A stretch of DNA of 64,000 nucleotides from Podocnemis expansa (GCA_007922195.1 ML681963.1:139812568-139876567); one strand, 5' to 3'; positions 12,812-25,436 are shown, counted from the first letter of the stretch. Made by a program: numbers and translations. Notes: generated by a model not told the origin, from the letters alone.

Positions 12812-12937
12812 TCCGCTCGTTCTGTAAGTTCTCCCATCTTCAAAGCATCTGATGAAGTGGGATTTTCTCCCACGAAAGCTCATGTGATAAATAAATTTGC
12901 TAGTCTTTAAGTGCCATAGGACTCCTCGCTTGTTTTG
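12812..12937 (+). mobile_element. Fold-back repeat, copy C: single arm with hammerhead-like core
   Basis: One arm only. Core: CTGATGA 12849-12855, one extra A at 12856, stem GTGGGA / TCCCAC (12857-12862 with 12868-12873), loop TTTTC, GAAA 12874-12877, then GCTCATG and 'gctagtctttaagtgccat', ending in '...cttgtttt'. This is the clearest core in the window. The expected U-H cleavage pair after a short third stem is not intact, so activity is doubtful. Confidence 0.75.
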
Positions 12938-13489
12938 ATAAAAATCTGTAGGATCCTTATCCCTACCGAACATTCCCTTGGACTGTGGTGGAGGTTGATT
13001 GTCACCAAACTCTCTAGGCCAGCTCTCAGCTAGATGTGAGATGAAAAAACATTGCTTGGCACTGTGGGAGAAGTGGTTAATTATTACCAGGGAGGGCTCT
13101 TTTCATGGCTCTGCATAGGCGGCTTGGTCCTTTCTATGAGCCATTTAGAACAGGGGTTGGCAAATTCCTTCTTGGTCCCACTTCAGTGGTTAGTGAAATC
13201 CTGCTTCGTTTTACTTTATTTGGCTGCATTTTTAGTGGTATTGCTTAGGGAGGGCCTCTCTTATTATAGAGATAGCTTTCCCTTTGGCCTTGAGTGATAA
13301 TGGGCTCGATCTTGATCTTGCTTGTGCTTAGGTATCTATATTAACTTCACTGGAGTTACTTTCAGTGTGTGTGACACCTACATAAATGTGTGTAAAACAC
13401 CAGAATTAGGCCCCATTTTTTGCACTAGGCTCACATGTAGGTGATGAAATTTTCGGGTGGATGGTTGAAATTGAAAAGGGAGGGAGGAG
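12938..13489. other. No recognised feature
   Basis: Unassigned DNA before a GC-rich element. Confidence 0.55.
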
Positions 13490-13810
13490 CAGGGGCGTCG
13501 CTGGCGCCGGGCACACAGGGCCTGTGCCCCGAATCCCGGTGCCAGTCCCCGGGTCTGGTGGGGCCCCGCTTCTCCCGGTTTTCGGCCCAATCAGGCCGGG
13601 GATCTGAGGCCCAGCCGCCCGTGGCCATGGTGGCCACTCCGTCCCTGTCCCCAGCTGGGGATCCGGGCCCAGCCGCCCGCGGCTGTGGTGGCCATTCCCT
13701 GCCCTGTCCCCAGACGGGGGTGTGGCCTTTGACCAGGGGTGTGGCCTCTGGGTAAGAGGTGGGGCCTGGGCCGGTGCCCCAGGTCCTTTCTCGGGGTGGT
13801 GACGCTCCTG
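13490..13810. mobile_element. GC-rich hAT-type element, 321 bp
   Basis: Ends CAGGGGCGTCGCTGG and (inverse) CAGGAGCGTCACCAC, flanked by a perfect 8-bp duplication GGGAGGAG at 13482-13489 and 13811-13818. The interior is GC-rich with repeated 'cccgcggctgtggtggcc' words and gives long but meaningless open frames. Confidence 0.88.
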
Positions 13811-14069
13811 GGGAGGAGCATGAAATTACCCTGAGTTCTGGAGAATCCCTTGTACAAATGCCATTGTGCTTTTAAAAGATCCTGATGGCTGAGGCATCAC
13901 ATATGTCACAAGGCAGAAAGTAGTTCTTCATAGAGGTAGTAGGTGTGTCTCTGGATGCTTTAGCTACTGTACGCATTGTGATGTCTTTAGTTCTACAGCT
14001 GCCTTGCATATGCTGGTATATCCATTATATTTTTACACTGACTCATTATAAGATTGGACAAAATACAGA

Positions 14070-14400
14070 AGATTCATAGATTTTGAGGCCAGAAGAAACC
14101 ATTAGATCATCTAGTCAGACTTCCTGCATGACACAGGGGATAGAATTTCACCAGTTATTCCCATATTGAGCCCAATAACCTACAATGTATCTTCCAGAAA
14201 GGGATTAAGTTTTGATCTGAAGACTTCAAGAAATGGGGATCCCAACAATTGCTGTGGTAATATGTTCCAATGGTTAATCAACTTCACTATTAAAAAAACC
14301 CTGTGCCTTATTTCTCACTTGAATTTGTCTGACTTTAGCTACCAGCCATTGGTTCTTGGTAATGCCTTTCTCCACATGTCTATGTTAGTGTAGGGAACTC
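14070..14400 (-). mobile_element. CR1-type LINE fragment, minus strand
   Basis: 'aggccagaagaaaccattag' and 'atcatctagtcagacttcct', then 'tgatctgaagacttcaagaa' and 'tgttccaatggttaatcaac', match the reverse complement of the 3' part of CR1-like elements. The same sequence family recurs at 53895-54888. Confidence 0.65.
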
Positions 14401-16100
14401 TCATGTAACAGGAAAAGGTATGGAACATATAAAGTAGTAAAAGCCAGATCCACCAATGTGTTATTCCAAATTTATATTGACATATATTGCAATGATGAGC
14501 CATGCTCAAGTCTTTTTATTCCTTAGCAGCCATGAGCTTGGATTGGAAAAGTGCTTTTGATATTCTCTGCAGATGCAAAAAGTGGGCACAAAAAACTGTC
14601 CCTAATCCTTTGAGCAGGTTGACTGAGGCTTGTCATTAGTTAGTAGGTACATTGTTTTCTTCTTTAGCCGTAAAAAGACAGACATTGCTTTCTCTTGCTC
14701 TTTCCCTTTTATTTAACTCATGAACATAAATACTCATGATTCAGTTGGTGTGAATTAGTGTAGCTTGCATGAACTTCACTAGTAAACACTGGTAAATTCT
14801 GATTCAGAATTAGTTGAGACTACATAATAAATCTCATCCATTCAATGCCTCATGCAAAATATCTTTGTCTATCACTGTGTAAATAAACATCTATATGAAG
14901 TCAATGTGGTGATATTTCCATGTAATCTGAGCCTCCTAATACAGCCCTTGAGCCTAAAATTATAGAAGACTTTTTCTGACAGATGGATCATTTTCATTCT
15001 CTGACACCTGAGGAGAGACATAGCAAAGTGACTAAGAAGTGGCTTATTTTCTGTACATTCAAAAGTAATACTCAGCTGCACTTTACTGTCATCTGTTGCT
15101 ATTGTCTGGCTGGCTGACATGGAACTGCCATTCAAAAAAAGAAGAGAAAAAGGGGCGGAAGGACTGGAGGGCGGGAGTATATATATTTAACAGAAATTAC
15201 ATGTTACTGACAAGGGAGAGCATTCAACAAACATTGACATCACTGCCTGTGATGGAAACCCAGGGCTTTTTCTGCAGCTGCCATTTTCCATTTGCACCTG
15301 CAGCCAGCTCCCAAAATGAGATGCTGGGAAGTTCTGAGGGGAAAGGACATTTATAAGTGAAGGGTGAAATCCTGACTCTCAATGGAGATGGAAACTGGTT
15401 TGTGAGCTTTCACACTGGCTTGCCACTTTCCATTCTGCTGATGTCACAAATTGTATAAATTACAGTGCCGGAATTAGGAATTTCAGTGCCTGGGGCACAT
15501 CCGAAGTGGCATGCACCCTTAGAAAGAGTGGAGTCCAGAACAAGAGGCATGGAATGTACCCTTTGATTGAGCAGCGAAATGGAGTCACTCTGGAAAGAGC
15601 AGGACAAAGCCCTGTTTCCTTCACCCTAGTTATGACCCTAAAAAATTATTTTCTTCCATAGAAGATTCAGAAACAGTGGCCAAAGGTAAAACTTGTCTCA
15701 TTGAAAGACAATGATTTTCAGGCATTGAATTTTCAGGCACCACTAAGATGATTCACGCTGGGCAACCAAACTCTTCAGTTCACTTGTGGAAATCTTGGAT
15801 ACTATTTTGTATCAAAACCAGCTTGTTTTCTCCAGACAAAACTGTATGTTCATGTAGCATGCAGTATGGGGTTTTCCACACCTGGGGGACCCTGAGAGGG
15901 CTGTGCAGAGAGACAGTCTCTGCTTTCTTTAAAATACTGTTCAAAGCACCATCCATTCCTGAGCACTTCCCTACCCTGAAGAAAAGTGTTGGAAACTCAG
16001 CTACACAAGTTTCAACCTAGCGCTGCATACACATTTAGAGCACATAAAATTTTTCTTTAACTTTTTATGAAACTTTACTGCAGTACATTCCAATTATGCT
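14401..16100. other. No recognised gene
   Basis: A hAT-like end 'cagtgccggaattaggaatt' is seen at 15463 without a partner end. The rest is unassigned. Confidence 0.5.
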
Positions 16101-16280
16101 TGAAAAACAAGGAGTCCTGGGGCACTTAAAGACTAACAAATTTATTTATCACATGAGCTTTCATGGAAATTTTCTCCTATGAAAGCTCATGCAATAAATA
16201 AACTTGTTAGTCTTTAAGTGCCCCAGGACTCCTTGTTTGTTTTGCTGAACTAGACTAACATGGCTACCCCCTTGGAGCTT
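16101..16280. mobile_element. Fold-back repeat, copy D
   Basis: Arms about 16103-16164 and 16179-16244 are inverted copies around a 14-nt centre. Only the right side carries the outer end 'gaactagactaacatggcta' followed by cccccttgg. The centre falls inside the stem of the hammerhead-like core, so GAAA is present in each orientation but CTGATGA is absent. Confidence 0.75.
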
Positions 16281-17754
16281 GGCAACATGCAAGATTATGT
16301 TTGGTGGGAGATAAGAACATCTCAACTTTTATCTATAGGGGGAGCCACAGAGTTTAATATGCTAATAAATCTGCCAGCAAATAGGACCATACATTCAAAT
16401 TTCATCTATAGATGGACCCAAAGAGCTTCTGTTCCCTGCAAACCAGCTAACTCTGAGGCTTACAGCTGGGAAAGGTAAAAAGAAAGGGAAAGGTGATTTT
16501 TTTTGTTTGTTTGTTTTCTGCTTGCACACAATATTAGGAGACAGTCTGCTGGTTGTGCCCAGGAGTGTAGGGTCAGCTTTTATAGTGGGGATGCTGCGGG
16601 CCAAACTGGAAATCCTGTATATAATGGGAACCACTTCAAGCCACAGGGTTCAGTCACACCCCTTGAACGCCTAGTTCCAGCACTTATGGAAGTAGAACAG
16701 AAAGAGAGTAATTTTCTAGATTCTTGAAGTATTAGAAAGCAGAATCCCATACAGCCTGGGTCCCTCTGTTATCCAGGTGGAGTTCTCCAGTCTTTCTACC
16801 CAAGGCAGGGAATATTTTATACGTTGTACCCTTCATATTAACTTACTCTGTGGGAATTGGGGATTTCTTAAAATAGGCACCAGGATGAACTTTATGGTGG
16901 GAGAGGTAGGAGAAAGAACACCAGCAATATAACTATCCATGATGTCTCCTAAAATACAGCTGCTGATGGTCTTGTCTGGTGAAAGACAAACTAATAGATC
17001 TGAGTATCTCTCTCTTACTGCTTTTCTCATGTGTGATTTGTCAGAGACTGTCAATTGCTGCAAGGGGTGGGTTGGAGGCTTTGTATATGAACTGTTAACT
17101 GTGAGAAATGGACTGTTAGCCTTTATCTGTAGTAGGCCAGGACTCAAGAAGTATTAGCCAGTCAAGAAAAGATGTTGAGCAAGCGTGTGAGAGAGACTTT
17201 TGGTGCCCACAAAAGTGATATACTAAACTAAAGCTACCATAGAGCTAGCTGCATGAAGAGATATTTAGGCATTTCAGAAATAGATCTGCAAATGCTCTTT
17301 CATTCTGACTTGTGGAATACCCTCCTGATCCTCACGTTAGGGCCTTTATGCAGTTGCACCATTGTATCTCCATCCTAACTTGCTACATACACGCCTCTTC
17401 CAGTCGGGCCCAGGCAACTGAATCCTGGCTCAGAATAACTCTTTAAGACTTGCTTTGCAGGTCAGGCCAGAAGTACCGGACTGGAACCCAAGGTCAGACT
17501 AGGTGGGCATGTTGCATAGTAGAGCGGAGATATATTTGCAAATCACTGTGAGGATGCACTGCTTTTGAGCTCATCTCCCTTTCACAACCAGCAGGATTCA
17601 TCCCTAAATAGAAGCTCTGTGGAAGGAAATCCAATCTGACACTAAAGTGTTTATATTGCCCTCTGCATTTACAAAATTCTGCAGACATTAACGACTTGTT
17701 CCTTTCAACAGCACTAAGAAATAGGAAGTCTTGAAAACTATTGTACAAAGGGGT
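16281..17754. other. No recognised feature
   Basis: No gene, RNA or intact repeat recognised. Confidence 0.55.
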
Positions 17755-17830
17755 GTCCTAAGGCAGACAGTTATATGACTTGTCTAAGGCCACAGAGTGA
17801 GCCAGCAGAAAGGCAGCCCCATGTTTGCTC
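17755..17830 (-). repeat. MIR SINE fragment, minus strand
   Basis: 'gacttgtctaaggccacaga' followed by 'gtgagccagcagaaaggcag' resembles the reverse complement of the MIR core. Short and diverged. Confidence 0.45.
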
Positions 17831-17953
17831 CATTTGTTCACACAGCTACTCTGGAGATGCCATCAGCACTGGACAGTTTTTTTTCTTCTTTCATTTTTTT
17901 TTTAAATTTCAGATCCCTTCTCATCTTTTGTCTGCTCAGCTTCTAGTATAACT

Positions 17954-18502
17954 CAGGGCCATCCTTGGGGGTGCGGGCGGGAGGGACAATTGCCCCTGGC
18001 CCTGCAGTTCCATGTGCCCTGTGCTGTCCTGCCCTGAGCAGGGCTGTGCAAGGCCTGCACTGCTGTCCCCCATGTCTGCGCTGTCCCCTGCCCCCTCCTC
18101 GCTGCCTTCAGGACAGAGCTGAAGACAGCAGGGGGGCGGGAGTGCAGAGCCTGCCTCTGCTCTGGGCCGTCCTGCTCTGCCCCACCTGCGGGACAGAACA
18201 GCTGGCCCAGGCATGGAGTGGACTAGCCCAGAGGCTGGACTTTGCTCTCTTGCCCCTTCGCTGGGCCAGCTGTTCCTCCTGAGGGGTAGGGAGGACTGGC
18301 CCAGAGGCAGGGTGGGAGAGCAGAGCCCAGCCCCTGGACCGGCCCACCCCACCCCCTGGGGCAGAGTGGCTGGCTCAAAGGAGGGAATGGGAGTGCAGAG
18401 CCAACCTCTATGCTGGCCTGTCCTGGCCCCCAAGGAGGGTCAGCAGAGGGGCCCCCACAGGCCAATTGCCTCAGGTCCTGCCTCGTGTTAGGGATGGCCC
18501 TG
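17954..18502. mobile_element. GC-rich hAT-type element, 549 bp
   Basis: Ends CAGGGCCATCCTT and AGGGATGGCCCTG are inverted copies. Flanks GTATAACT (17946-17953) and GTATAATT (18503-18510) match at 7 of 8. The GC-rich interior holds several overlapping open frames of up to 165 codons in different frames with no homology I know; they are composition artefacts. Confidence 0.85.
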
Positions 18503-21500
18503 GTATAATTGTAAATGTTTTTACAGATGAGGGCTAGTATTGCAGCTCCAGATGTTTAAAAAGCCTGAGTCAAGCTCCCAAATCTTAAAAATAATGAGAT
18601 TTTAAAATAATAATTGGGCTTTTCTTACATGTTTTCTGGTTTTCTTTAGGATACACGTAGGTCACATGTTGAGACTTTGCTCCACAGTCTTTAGGGCTAG
18701 AAACCTTTTTCTTTTTAAAAGAAAGCTAAAGTTCTCAGGTAACCACCTGATTCCAGAAGCTGATGTTTGGAGTAACACATTAACTATCATGAGACTCATC
18801 TTAAACTCTTAGAGGAGCTGATCTCTACAAGGGGGAGCAAACAGTGCATAGGTCTCATGCTGACTCTTCACAGGGGTGAATTTCATGTTCTCTGACATAC
18901 CTGCTGCCCTTAGTTGATTCTGCTTTTTAAAAGTCTTCTGATTTGCTACCTGTGTAGAATTTGATGCTTATGGGTGTGAGTTTTTCTCTAACAGCTCCTA
19001 GGAGGTGAACTCTAACAGGACAATGGAAGGCAACAGAGAAGATTTATGGAAACATCTTCAGAGATGTCACAGCACTCTGCTTCTGATGGCATCAGGGAGC
19101 AGAACTCTCAGGGATTAGAACTCTACTTTTTTTTAAAATGTTGCTGTATCGATGTCCTTACATGTGACATTATGGGCAAATATCTACATTTGCTTGTTGG
19201 TCTGAGAAGGTGACTGATTATCTTAACAAGTCTGAAAGTTTCCAAGAGAAGGTACATTTTATTTCGCCACCTGCCTCCTGCCTGTCTGTTTGCTGCCCAT
19301 ACTTCCAGAGACCAAATAACACTTAAGTGCTTCCCTATTGATTGAAGAGGAGATCGTTGTTTTGGATTCTGCAGTGGTGGTCGAATCATCAATATGATGT
19401 TTCTGAACGCCCGTTCAGATGTTCCTTGGCCATTTTCTGGCTCTTGTTAGTGTTAATTGCTGCAGCATTTCTCCCTCCGAGGCAGAAAGAGAGGGACTGT
19501 TGTTTATTTCTAAGAACTCAAGACTGAATTCTAAGTTATAAGGTCATGTGAAAACACTGATTTCGTTTGCGTACTTGGAAAAAAGGTTCACCCTTTTACT
19601 CAGAGCCATGTTAGCATCCTCCCAATATTTGTTCACTGTGAAATTTTCACAGAATGGCAATTGCCCATTGAACCATATTTGGCTTCAATATTTGCCTTGT
19701 TACAGTGCAAAACCTGAGCTTCATGAAAATTAAAATGTTTAATACTATTAACAGCAACAGTTATTTAGAAGAAAGATCATGTAAGAGTTAAACCAGGCCC
19801 ATTTCCTTTCAAATTTTGAGGTTTTTAGACATGAAGATCCTGAAGCAGTTACTCGGCTTGTGTAAATCCACTTGACTTTAGTGGAGACTTAGTGGTCAGT
19901 CCATTTTGCACAGCCTTGTTGATCTCCAGGGTAGAGGTTTCTCCCTCTGAAATCATTGTGTTTCTTTTTAAGCAGACAGCACAGTGATTTTGCTTCAGAA
20001 TGGGCCACCTCTCCCCACTTATTGTTCCTGAAAACAAGGCTGGGAAGAAAAAATGCTTTGGTTTTCTATGAATCTCAAACTATTGGAAACACAATTCAGA
20101 AGCCTGAATCTGAGATTTTGTAGGTTTCTGGAGATGTTGGACCAGAAAGACAATACAGCAGTGATGAGCAGTGAGTAGAACCTCAAAACTCTAGGGAAAC
20201 TTGATGGAGCTAGGATAAGGAGGCCTAAAGGAGCATTTAAAAAGTAGGGAATGAGGGTCAGATAGCTGGTAGCATGGAAGGAGGATAAAGGATATTTGGG
20301 AGCATTACAAAGCCAAATTATAAGCAAAAAGACCCTTTTGTCCTCCCTTCTGTATGTACAACACATCTATCATGTGGCCAGCATTCTTGGTACCCTGGCA
20401 GTATATGAACTGTGAATCTCTTTCCTTGCCAGAGCCTTGTACACTTAATGAGTTCCCAGTCTCTGAACTCAGTGTGAGCTGTGGATAGCAATGTGCTAGG
20501 GCCAGGCTCTATCTCCTTGCCTGTGAGCAGGGTAAGAGCTACAAAACAGCATCCTAGTGACCTAGTGCACAGGAGAGCATCTCTTCATTTAGGATTCACA
20601 CACCCTGCCAACTGCCTGTCAAAACCAAATTGTCCAGGGGGCACCGACTGGGTCTCAGAGGAGCCTCAAAAGCTAGCAAATCTTTGCTTCTAAGAGAGCC
20701 ACCCTGTCTCATTCAGAGTGGCAGGGCACAAGTGCTATAAGTCAGAGTTTTCTAAGTAATAGGCAGTTGTAAAATCAAGACAGAGATGTGGATTTTAATT
20801 ATATTTTTTCCTGTTTTTTTCCTAGTCTCATGGAGGTTGCCAATGATGTTGAGGCGTGAGGAATCATTATGGGCTATTAGAACTCTTTTGTGGTGTTCAG
20901 TGAAGTTGAATGAAACTGCGAAGGGAAAAAAGCACAATTTGATAGAGCTGGCTAAATTCTGTTGTAATTGCTTACGTGGCAGACTATAATTATTCAGGAC
21001 TATGGAAGGAGAAGATAAGAGAGAGACAACCACATGGGGAAAATTAATTCCAAACATGGTCATCAGTAGAGTGCTCACCTCAGTTGTGCACCCATTGATT
21101 ATATTAGATTTCATCACACTGGCTGGTCATTATATGTACTGGTCACCACCACTGTAGTATACATCAGCCCTGTAAAGCATGTGTGGCCAGCTCTTTGGAA
21201 CTGGTTGAACTGTACTCACTTCAGAACCTGAGGGTGGGGGAAAGGTGGCATCAAGAGCTGAAATGAGTGATGTATTCTTTGTGTTCTACCCCTCCCATGA
21301 AAAGAAAAATCAAGAGCTCATGCAGTTTGATTTATTTTTGACTTCCAAGAATGGCAGACCTCCTGCTGAATCCTTTTCAGGATGGGGAAAGTGTGATATT
21401 CCAGCAGAAAGCAGAGCTGTGGTAGATACTTAGATCCCCCACACAATGCCAATTGGTTAATTAATGGACAGACAATGCTACTTTCTTAGGAGAGGCAGCT

Positions 21501-21753
21501 TTCCCAACTCCCCAGCCCTTGCAGTTTTTCTACACATATGGCAGGTTCCCATGGTCTAGCAAATCAACACTAATAGACTCAACGCCATCACCATGTCATT
21601 TTAATGATGCATCAAGAAAGGCAAAATCCAGCCCCATTCCAGTGCACAAACATTTTCTACTGTGGAAAAATCAAAATCAGAATGATCTCTGACTGTATCT
21701 GATGCCATAGCAAATCCAAATGAAGAGGTGGGGTGGAGGTGCAACTCAGGAGG
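18503..21753. other. No recognised gene
   Basis: Ordinary spacer. No domain-bearing frame is seen on either strand and no repeat was assigned. Confidence 0.5.
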
Positions 21754-22299
21754 GTTATGTCTATGCTACAGGGCTTTATTAAGCTGGCTTAATAAGGTCT
21801 ACTTTAAGCTGGCTTAAAGTAGACCTTATTAAGTCAGCTTAAAGCATCCACACTCAAAATGCCCATGTCCACACTGGCAGCTTCTAGGTTGCCATAGGAG
21901 TGGTGCATTGTGGATACCTAGCCCACAGTGCACCACATCAGAAGTGCCCCTCTCTCCCAGCCACCCCTTTACTACACATAGTGAGTGACCATACCACCCT
22001 CCATACTGTGCGTGGCAGCATGGAGCCCGAGGAGGTCAGGGAGCCTGACATGGCCCAGCAATGTGCCAGCACAACACTCCACACCCTCCCTGAATTGCCC
22101 AGACTCCTCTGGCTCTGGACCAGGAGCCGCAGGGCATTGCCAATGGAGGGGCAGTGTCCAGCAGTTGTCAAGACACAAACACTGGGAAACAGCACATAGA
22201 GGAAGGTGATGTCAAATCACCTGTTGTAATGGGAAAGAAATCCATAGTCATGATTTAATCCTACTTTCACACAATCTAATCTGAAAGAACTAGCAGCTT

Positions 22300-22327
22300 T
22301 CTTTCTTTCTTTCTTTCTCTCTTTCTA
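22300..22327. repeat. (CTTT)n microsatellite
   Basis: Five to six CTTT units with one CTCT variant. Confidence 0.9.
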
Positions 22328-22426
22328 TGTGCTGTTTCCAAGTGTTTGAATCTTAACAACTATTTTGATTTGCTGTTACAGTGTGACCTGATCTTATGCC
22401 TTATGCTACCCTACATTTATTTCCTA

Positions 22427-22551
22427 CCGTTCCATAAGTTCCCCCATCTTCAAACCATCTGACAAATTGGGATTTTCTCCCATGAAAGTTCATGCAATAA
22501 ATAAATTTGTTAATCTTAAACAGTGCCTCAGGACTCCTTGTTTGTTATACA
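22427..22551 (+). mobile_element. Fold-back repeat, copy E: single arm
   Basis: Same extent as copy C, from 'ccgttccataagttccccc' to 'aggactccttgtttgtta'. The core is worn: CTGACAA (22459-22465), stem around TTTTC, GAAA at 22484-22487. Confidence 0.7.
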
Positions 22552-22557
22552 ACAATA

Positions 22558-23035
22558 TCAGGGGTCGGGCTGAGAAGGGGGACACATGGGGTTGGGCTGC
22601 AGAAGGCAAGGGGAGAGACACAGGGCCTCAGGCTGAAGAAGGGGAGAGAGACATGCAGGGTTGGACTTGAGAATGGGAGACAGACATGCTGGAAGAGGGC
22701 AAAAGGAGCGAGACAGGCAGGGTCCAGCTGGAGAAGGGGAGAGACATGCAGGGTAGCACTGGAGAAGAGGAGAGATGAGGGGTCGGGCTGAGAAGGGGAA
22801 AAACACTGGATCAGGTCGGGGGAAGGAGAGAGATGTGGGGTCGGGCTGGAGAAGGGGGACACCTGCAGCGTCTGGCTGAGAAGTAGGAGAGATGTTGGAT
22901 TGGGCTGAGAAGCGGGAGGTGCTGGGTCGGGCTGAGAAGGGGAGAGATGTTAGGTCAGGCGGAGAAGCAAGGAGTTGCCGGGTTGGGCTGAGAAAGTGGG
23001 GAGATGTCGGATCAGGTCGGGGATCATGGGGAGTT
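22558..23035. repeat. Purine-rich minisatellite
   Basis: About a dozen imperfect units of roughly 30-40 bp built on 'ggtcgggctgagaaggggag' plus 'agatg' or 'acatg'. Units vary in length and sequence. Strong purine bias on the + strand. Confidence 0.8.
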
Positions 23036-23315
23036 TAGATGTGGTGCATACAGCTGGGAATGCTCCTAGCTGTGTTGTGCCTTCTCTCCATCCCCATCCC
23101 CCTGTTTTCTATGGTTAGGAGGCCAATTAAGTCAACTTAAGGCAACTCCTGGGCCATACTGCCTTAAGCTGACTTAATAAAGTCGACCTAATAGTGAAGT
23201 GACCAGGGAAGTTGACTTTGTTGGCTTGCAGTGTGGCCTGGGCTTTATTTAAGTCAACTTAAAGCCACAGTGTAGACGTGGCCAAATACAGGCCATGCCA
23301 CAGAACTAGAGGGAC

Positions 23316-23880
23316 AGAGACATCTAAGGGATATGGCACCGGATCAAGAATCAGGTGACCTGGTTCTATTCCCAGCCAGGGGCATAGCCACAGGTGGGCC
23401 CAGGTGAGCCAGGGCCCCCCCACTTGGCTCTGAGGCCTGCCCACCTTAGCCTCTACAAGGCCGCCAAGCAGCTGTTGGCCACAAGCAAAGCAGAGGCACC
23501 AGCACCAATGCCTTTGCTCTGCTCATGACCATTGGGCCCCATAGCTGCAAGCATAGCCGAGGCAATGGTGCCTCTGCCCTGCTCACAGCTGTGGCTGCCA
23601 ACTCCTGGCTGGCCTCATGACTGTGGTGCTCCCCCTCTGGAAGTGGTGGTGGGGGAAGGCTTCCAGTCACATGACCAGAAGCTGCCCTGGCCAGGCTCAC
23701 CCTCCCCGTGCAGGAGCCTAAAAGAAATCAGGGCTGACTATACCACTGTTTCTAGCTCTGTCATTGATCTGCTGTGTGACCTTGGAAAAATCATTTTACC
23801 TCTGGTTCCCCTGTGTCTGTCTCGTCTTAGACTGGGAGCTCTTTTGGGCAAAGGCTGTTTCTCCCTGGTGTGTGCATAGA
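23316..23880 (+). repeat. MIR SINE interrupted by a hAT-type element
   Basis: The left half (about 23316-23376) has 'tcaggtgacctggttctatt' and the right half (23749-23850) has 'ctgctgtgtgaccttggaaa', the MIR core. Joined at the duplicated 8 bp they read through as one MIR with its L2-like 3' tail (actgggagctcttttgggca). Confidence 0.75.
23377..23748. mobile_element. hAT-type element inside a MIR, 372 bp
   Basis: Ends CAGGGGCATAGCCA and (inverse) CAGTGGTATAGTCA, 11 of 14 alike. Flanks TTCCCAGC (23369-23376) and TTTCTAGC (23749-23756), 6 of 8. The interruption of a recognisable MIR fixes the borders. Confidence 0.75.
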
Positions 23881-25436
23881 GCATCTTGCAAAATTTGGCT
23901 CTAACCTCAGTGGGAGTGTTTGAGTGCTACTGTAAAACAAACAATTACAACACCACCACCACCACTACATGGGAATGGCGAAAATTAGAGGGAAAGATCA
24001 TACGTGCCCTGAAGTGCTATCCTCAAGCAGAGGAAATGATTTCAATGGATGGCTTGAATGGCTTATGCTGGAATAGTTTGGTACAAACATTGTTTTCTTG
24101 CTTTGGTGTCTTGAGTACATTTTTTTTAATGAAGGGTCTGGGTAACCCAACATTCAGTCTGGGGTACAGCGAGCAGGAATGTACTGGTTATTAACAGTCT
24201 GGGTATCCGAGAGTCATATTTAGAACAGTAGGCAACAGCCACAAAAGTGTGTGTGTCCCACTATCCTACCTGTTCCCTGCTTCTAAAATCTCAAGTGAGT
24301 TCTGCCTTCAGTGTCAAATCCTGAATCTTTATGTTAGACCTCTGGCCACACTGAGCCAGTACTCTCTTTCAGGCACTGACATGAGGTACACTTTCACAGG
24401 GCTCTGATTCACTGCAGCTAGGAGCCAGTGTAGTTAATGACAAGCAGCCTAATGGTGCCACTGGTAGGTGGTGCTATCAGAGAATGTGATGCATTTGAGA
24501 CTTGACCAAAAGCCCACTGAGGTCACTGTGAATCTTTCTATCCGCTTCAATCAACAGTGGTTTAGGCCATGGATCCTTCAGTGGTGAGAGCCATGCAAGT
24601 CTGTGGATATCTGCTTTATGCCCATGGACCACATCTGTGTATCATGGATCAAATGCTGACACGAATTCAGTATCCACAAAGGGCTCTATCGTTGCTTTGG
24701 GCCTTCACAAATGCTGCCTGAGGCCACAGGCATAAAAGCTTTTGCTTTTGGTTTCTAAGGAGGCTTGCTGGGCTACAGAAGAAGTAACAAATGAGCAGGT
24801 ATATAGCTGTGCTGTTGTAGAGAGTCTTTGGGAGGCAATAAGAGGTACCAAGTAAAAGACTAATTGCTTGATGACTCTGAAGGCACTGCCCAAATGGTAA
24901 GCTCATTTGGTCGACCTAATGCTGAAGACCTAAGTCAATTCTAGGGCTGTGCATCTGCTGAATGTCTGTCAAGCTTAAGGTGGTGGAATGTTATTGAAAT
25001 TAACAAAAAAATATGTAGTGTTTGTATTCTCCTAAATGTTAGTGATCTCATGACTATAATACACATATCCTAATAGCTGTATTTTGCATATTAAGACTAC
25101 TATCTGTGCATGCGTATTAATTCATTCTCTGTGGCTTGGACAGTTATGATAACAAGAACCATTAATCATTGCTGAACGCCACCCATAGAAACAGCTACAC
25201 CTCTTAGGAAAAGAATGGTCATTTGATACCCATTAAGCAACATGTCCAAAGGAAACTCCTCAGTTCTCAACACAAGAGGTAAAAAACAGTGTATAGGAAA
25301 ATGGGAAACTCCCACCCAGAGAAAAGTTGCACAGGATGACTTGACTGAAGAATCACCTCATGGACTCCTCCTCATTGCCATCTACAGCGGTCAGCTTTGG
25401 GGTGCAAACAGGCATGTGGCAGAGTTTTCAAATAAA
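23881..25436. other. No recognised gene; one small hairpin repeat
   Basis: 24508-24568 resembles the dispersed 'attgaagtcaatgg ... ccattgac' palindrome. The rest is unassigned. Confidence 0.5.

Larger units (their letters stand above)
21754..23283. mobile_element. Long palindromic-word element with later insertions, 1.5 kb
   Basis: Left end TTATGTCTATGCTAC with 'ttaagctggcttaataaggt' palindromes (to 21850); right end (23120-23283) again has 'aagtcaacttaa' words and closes TGTAGACGTGGCC. Between them are unique sequence, a (CTTT)n run, fold-back copy E and a purine-rich minisatellite. Open frames inside have no known homology. Ends are diverged from the 2912 copy. Confidence 0.65.

Noticed and set aside
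17936..18433. 165-codon minus-strand frame
   Set aside because: Lies almost wholly in a GC-rich hAT-type element where stop codons are rare; other frames are open too.
22558..23035. Tandem units that might suggest a CRISPR array
   Set aside because: Units are contiguous and variable with no spacers; this is vertebrate DNA.
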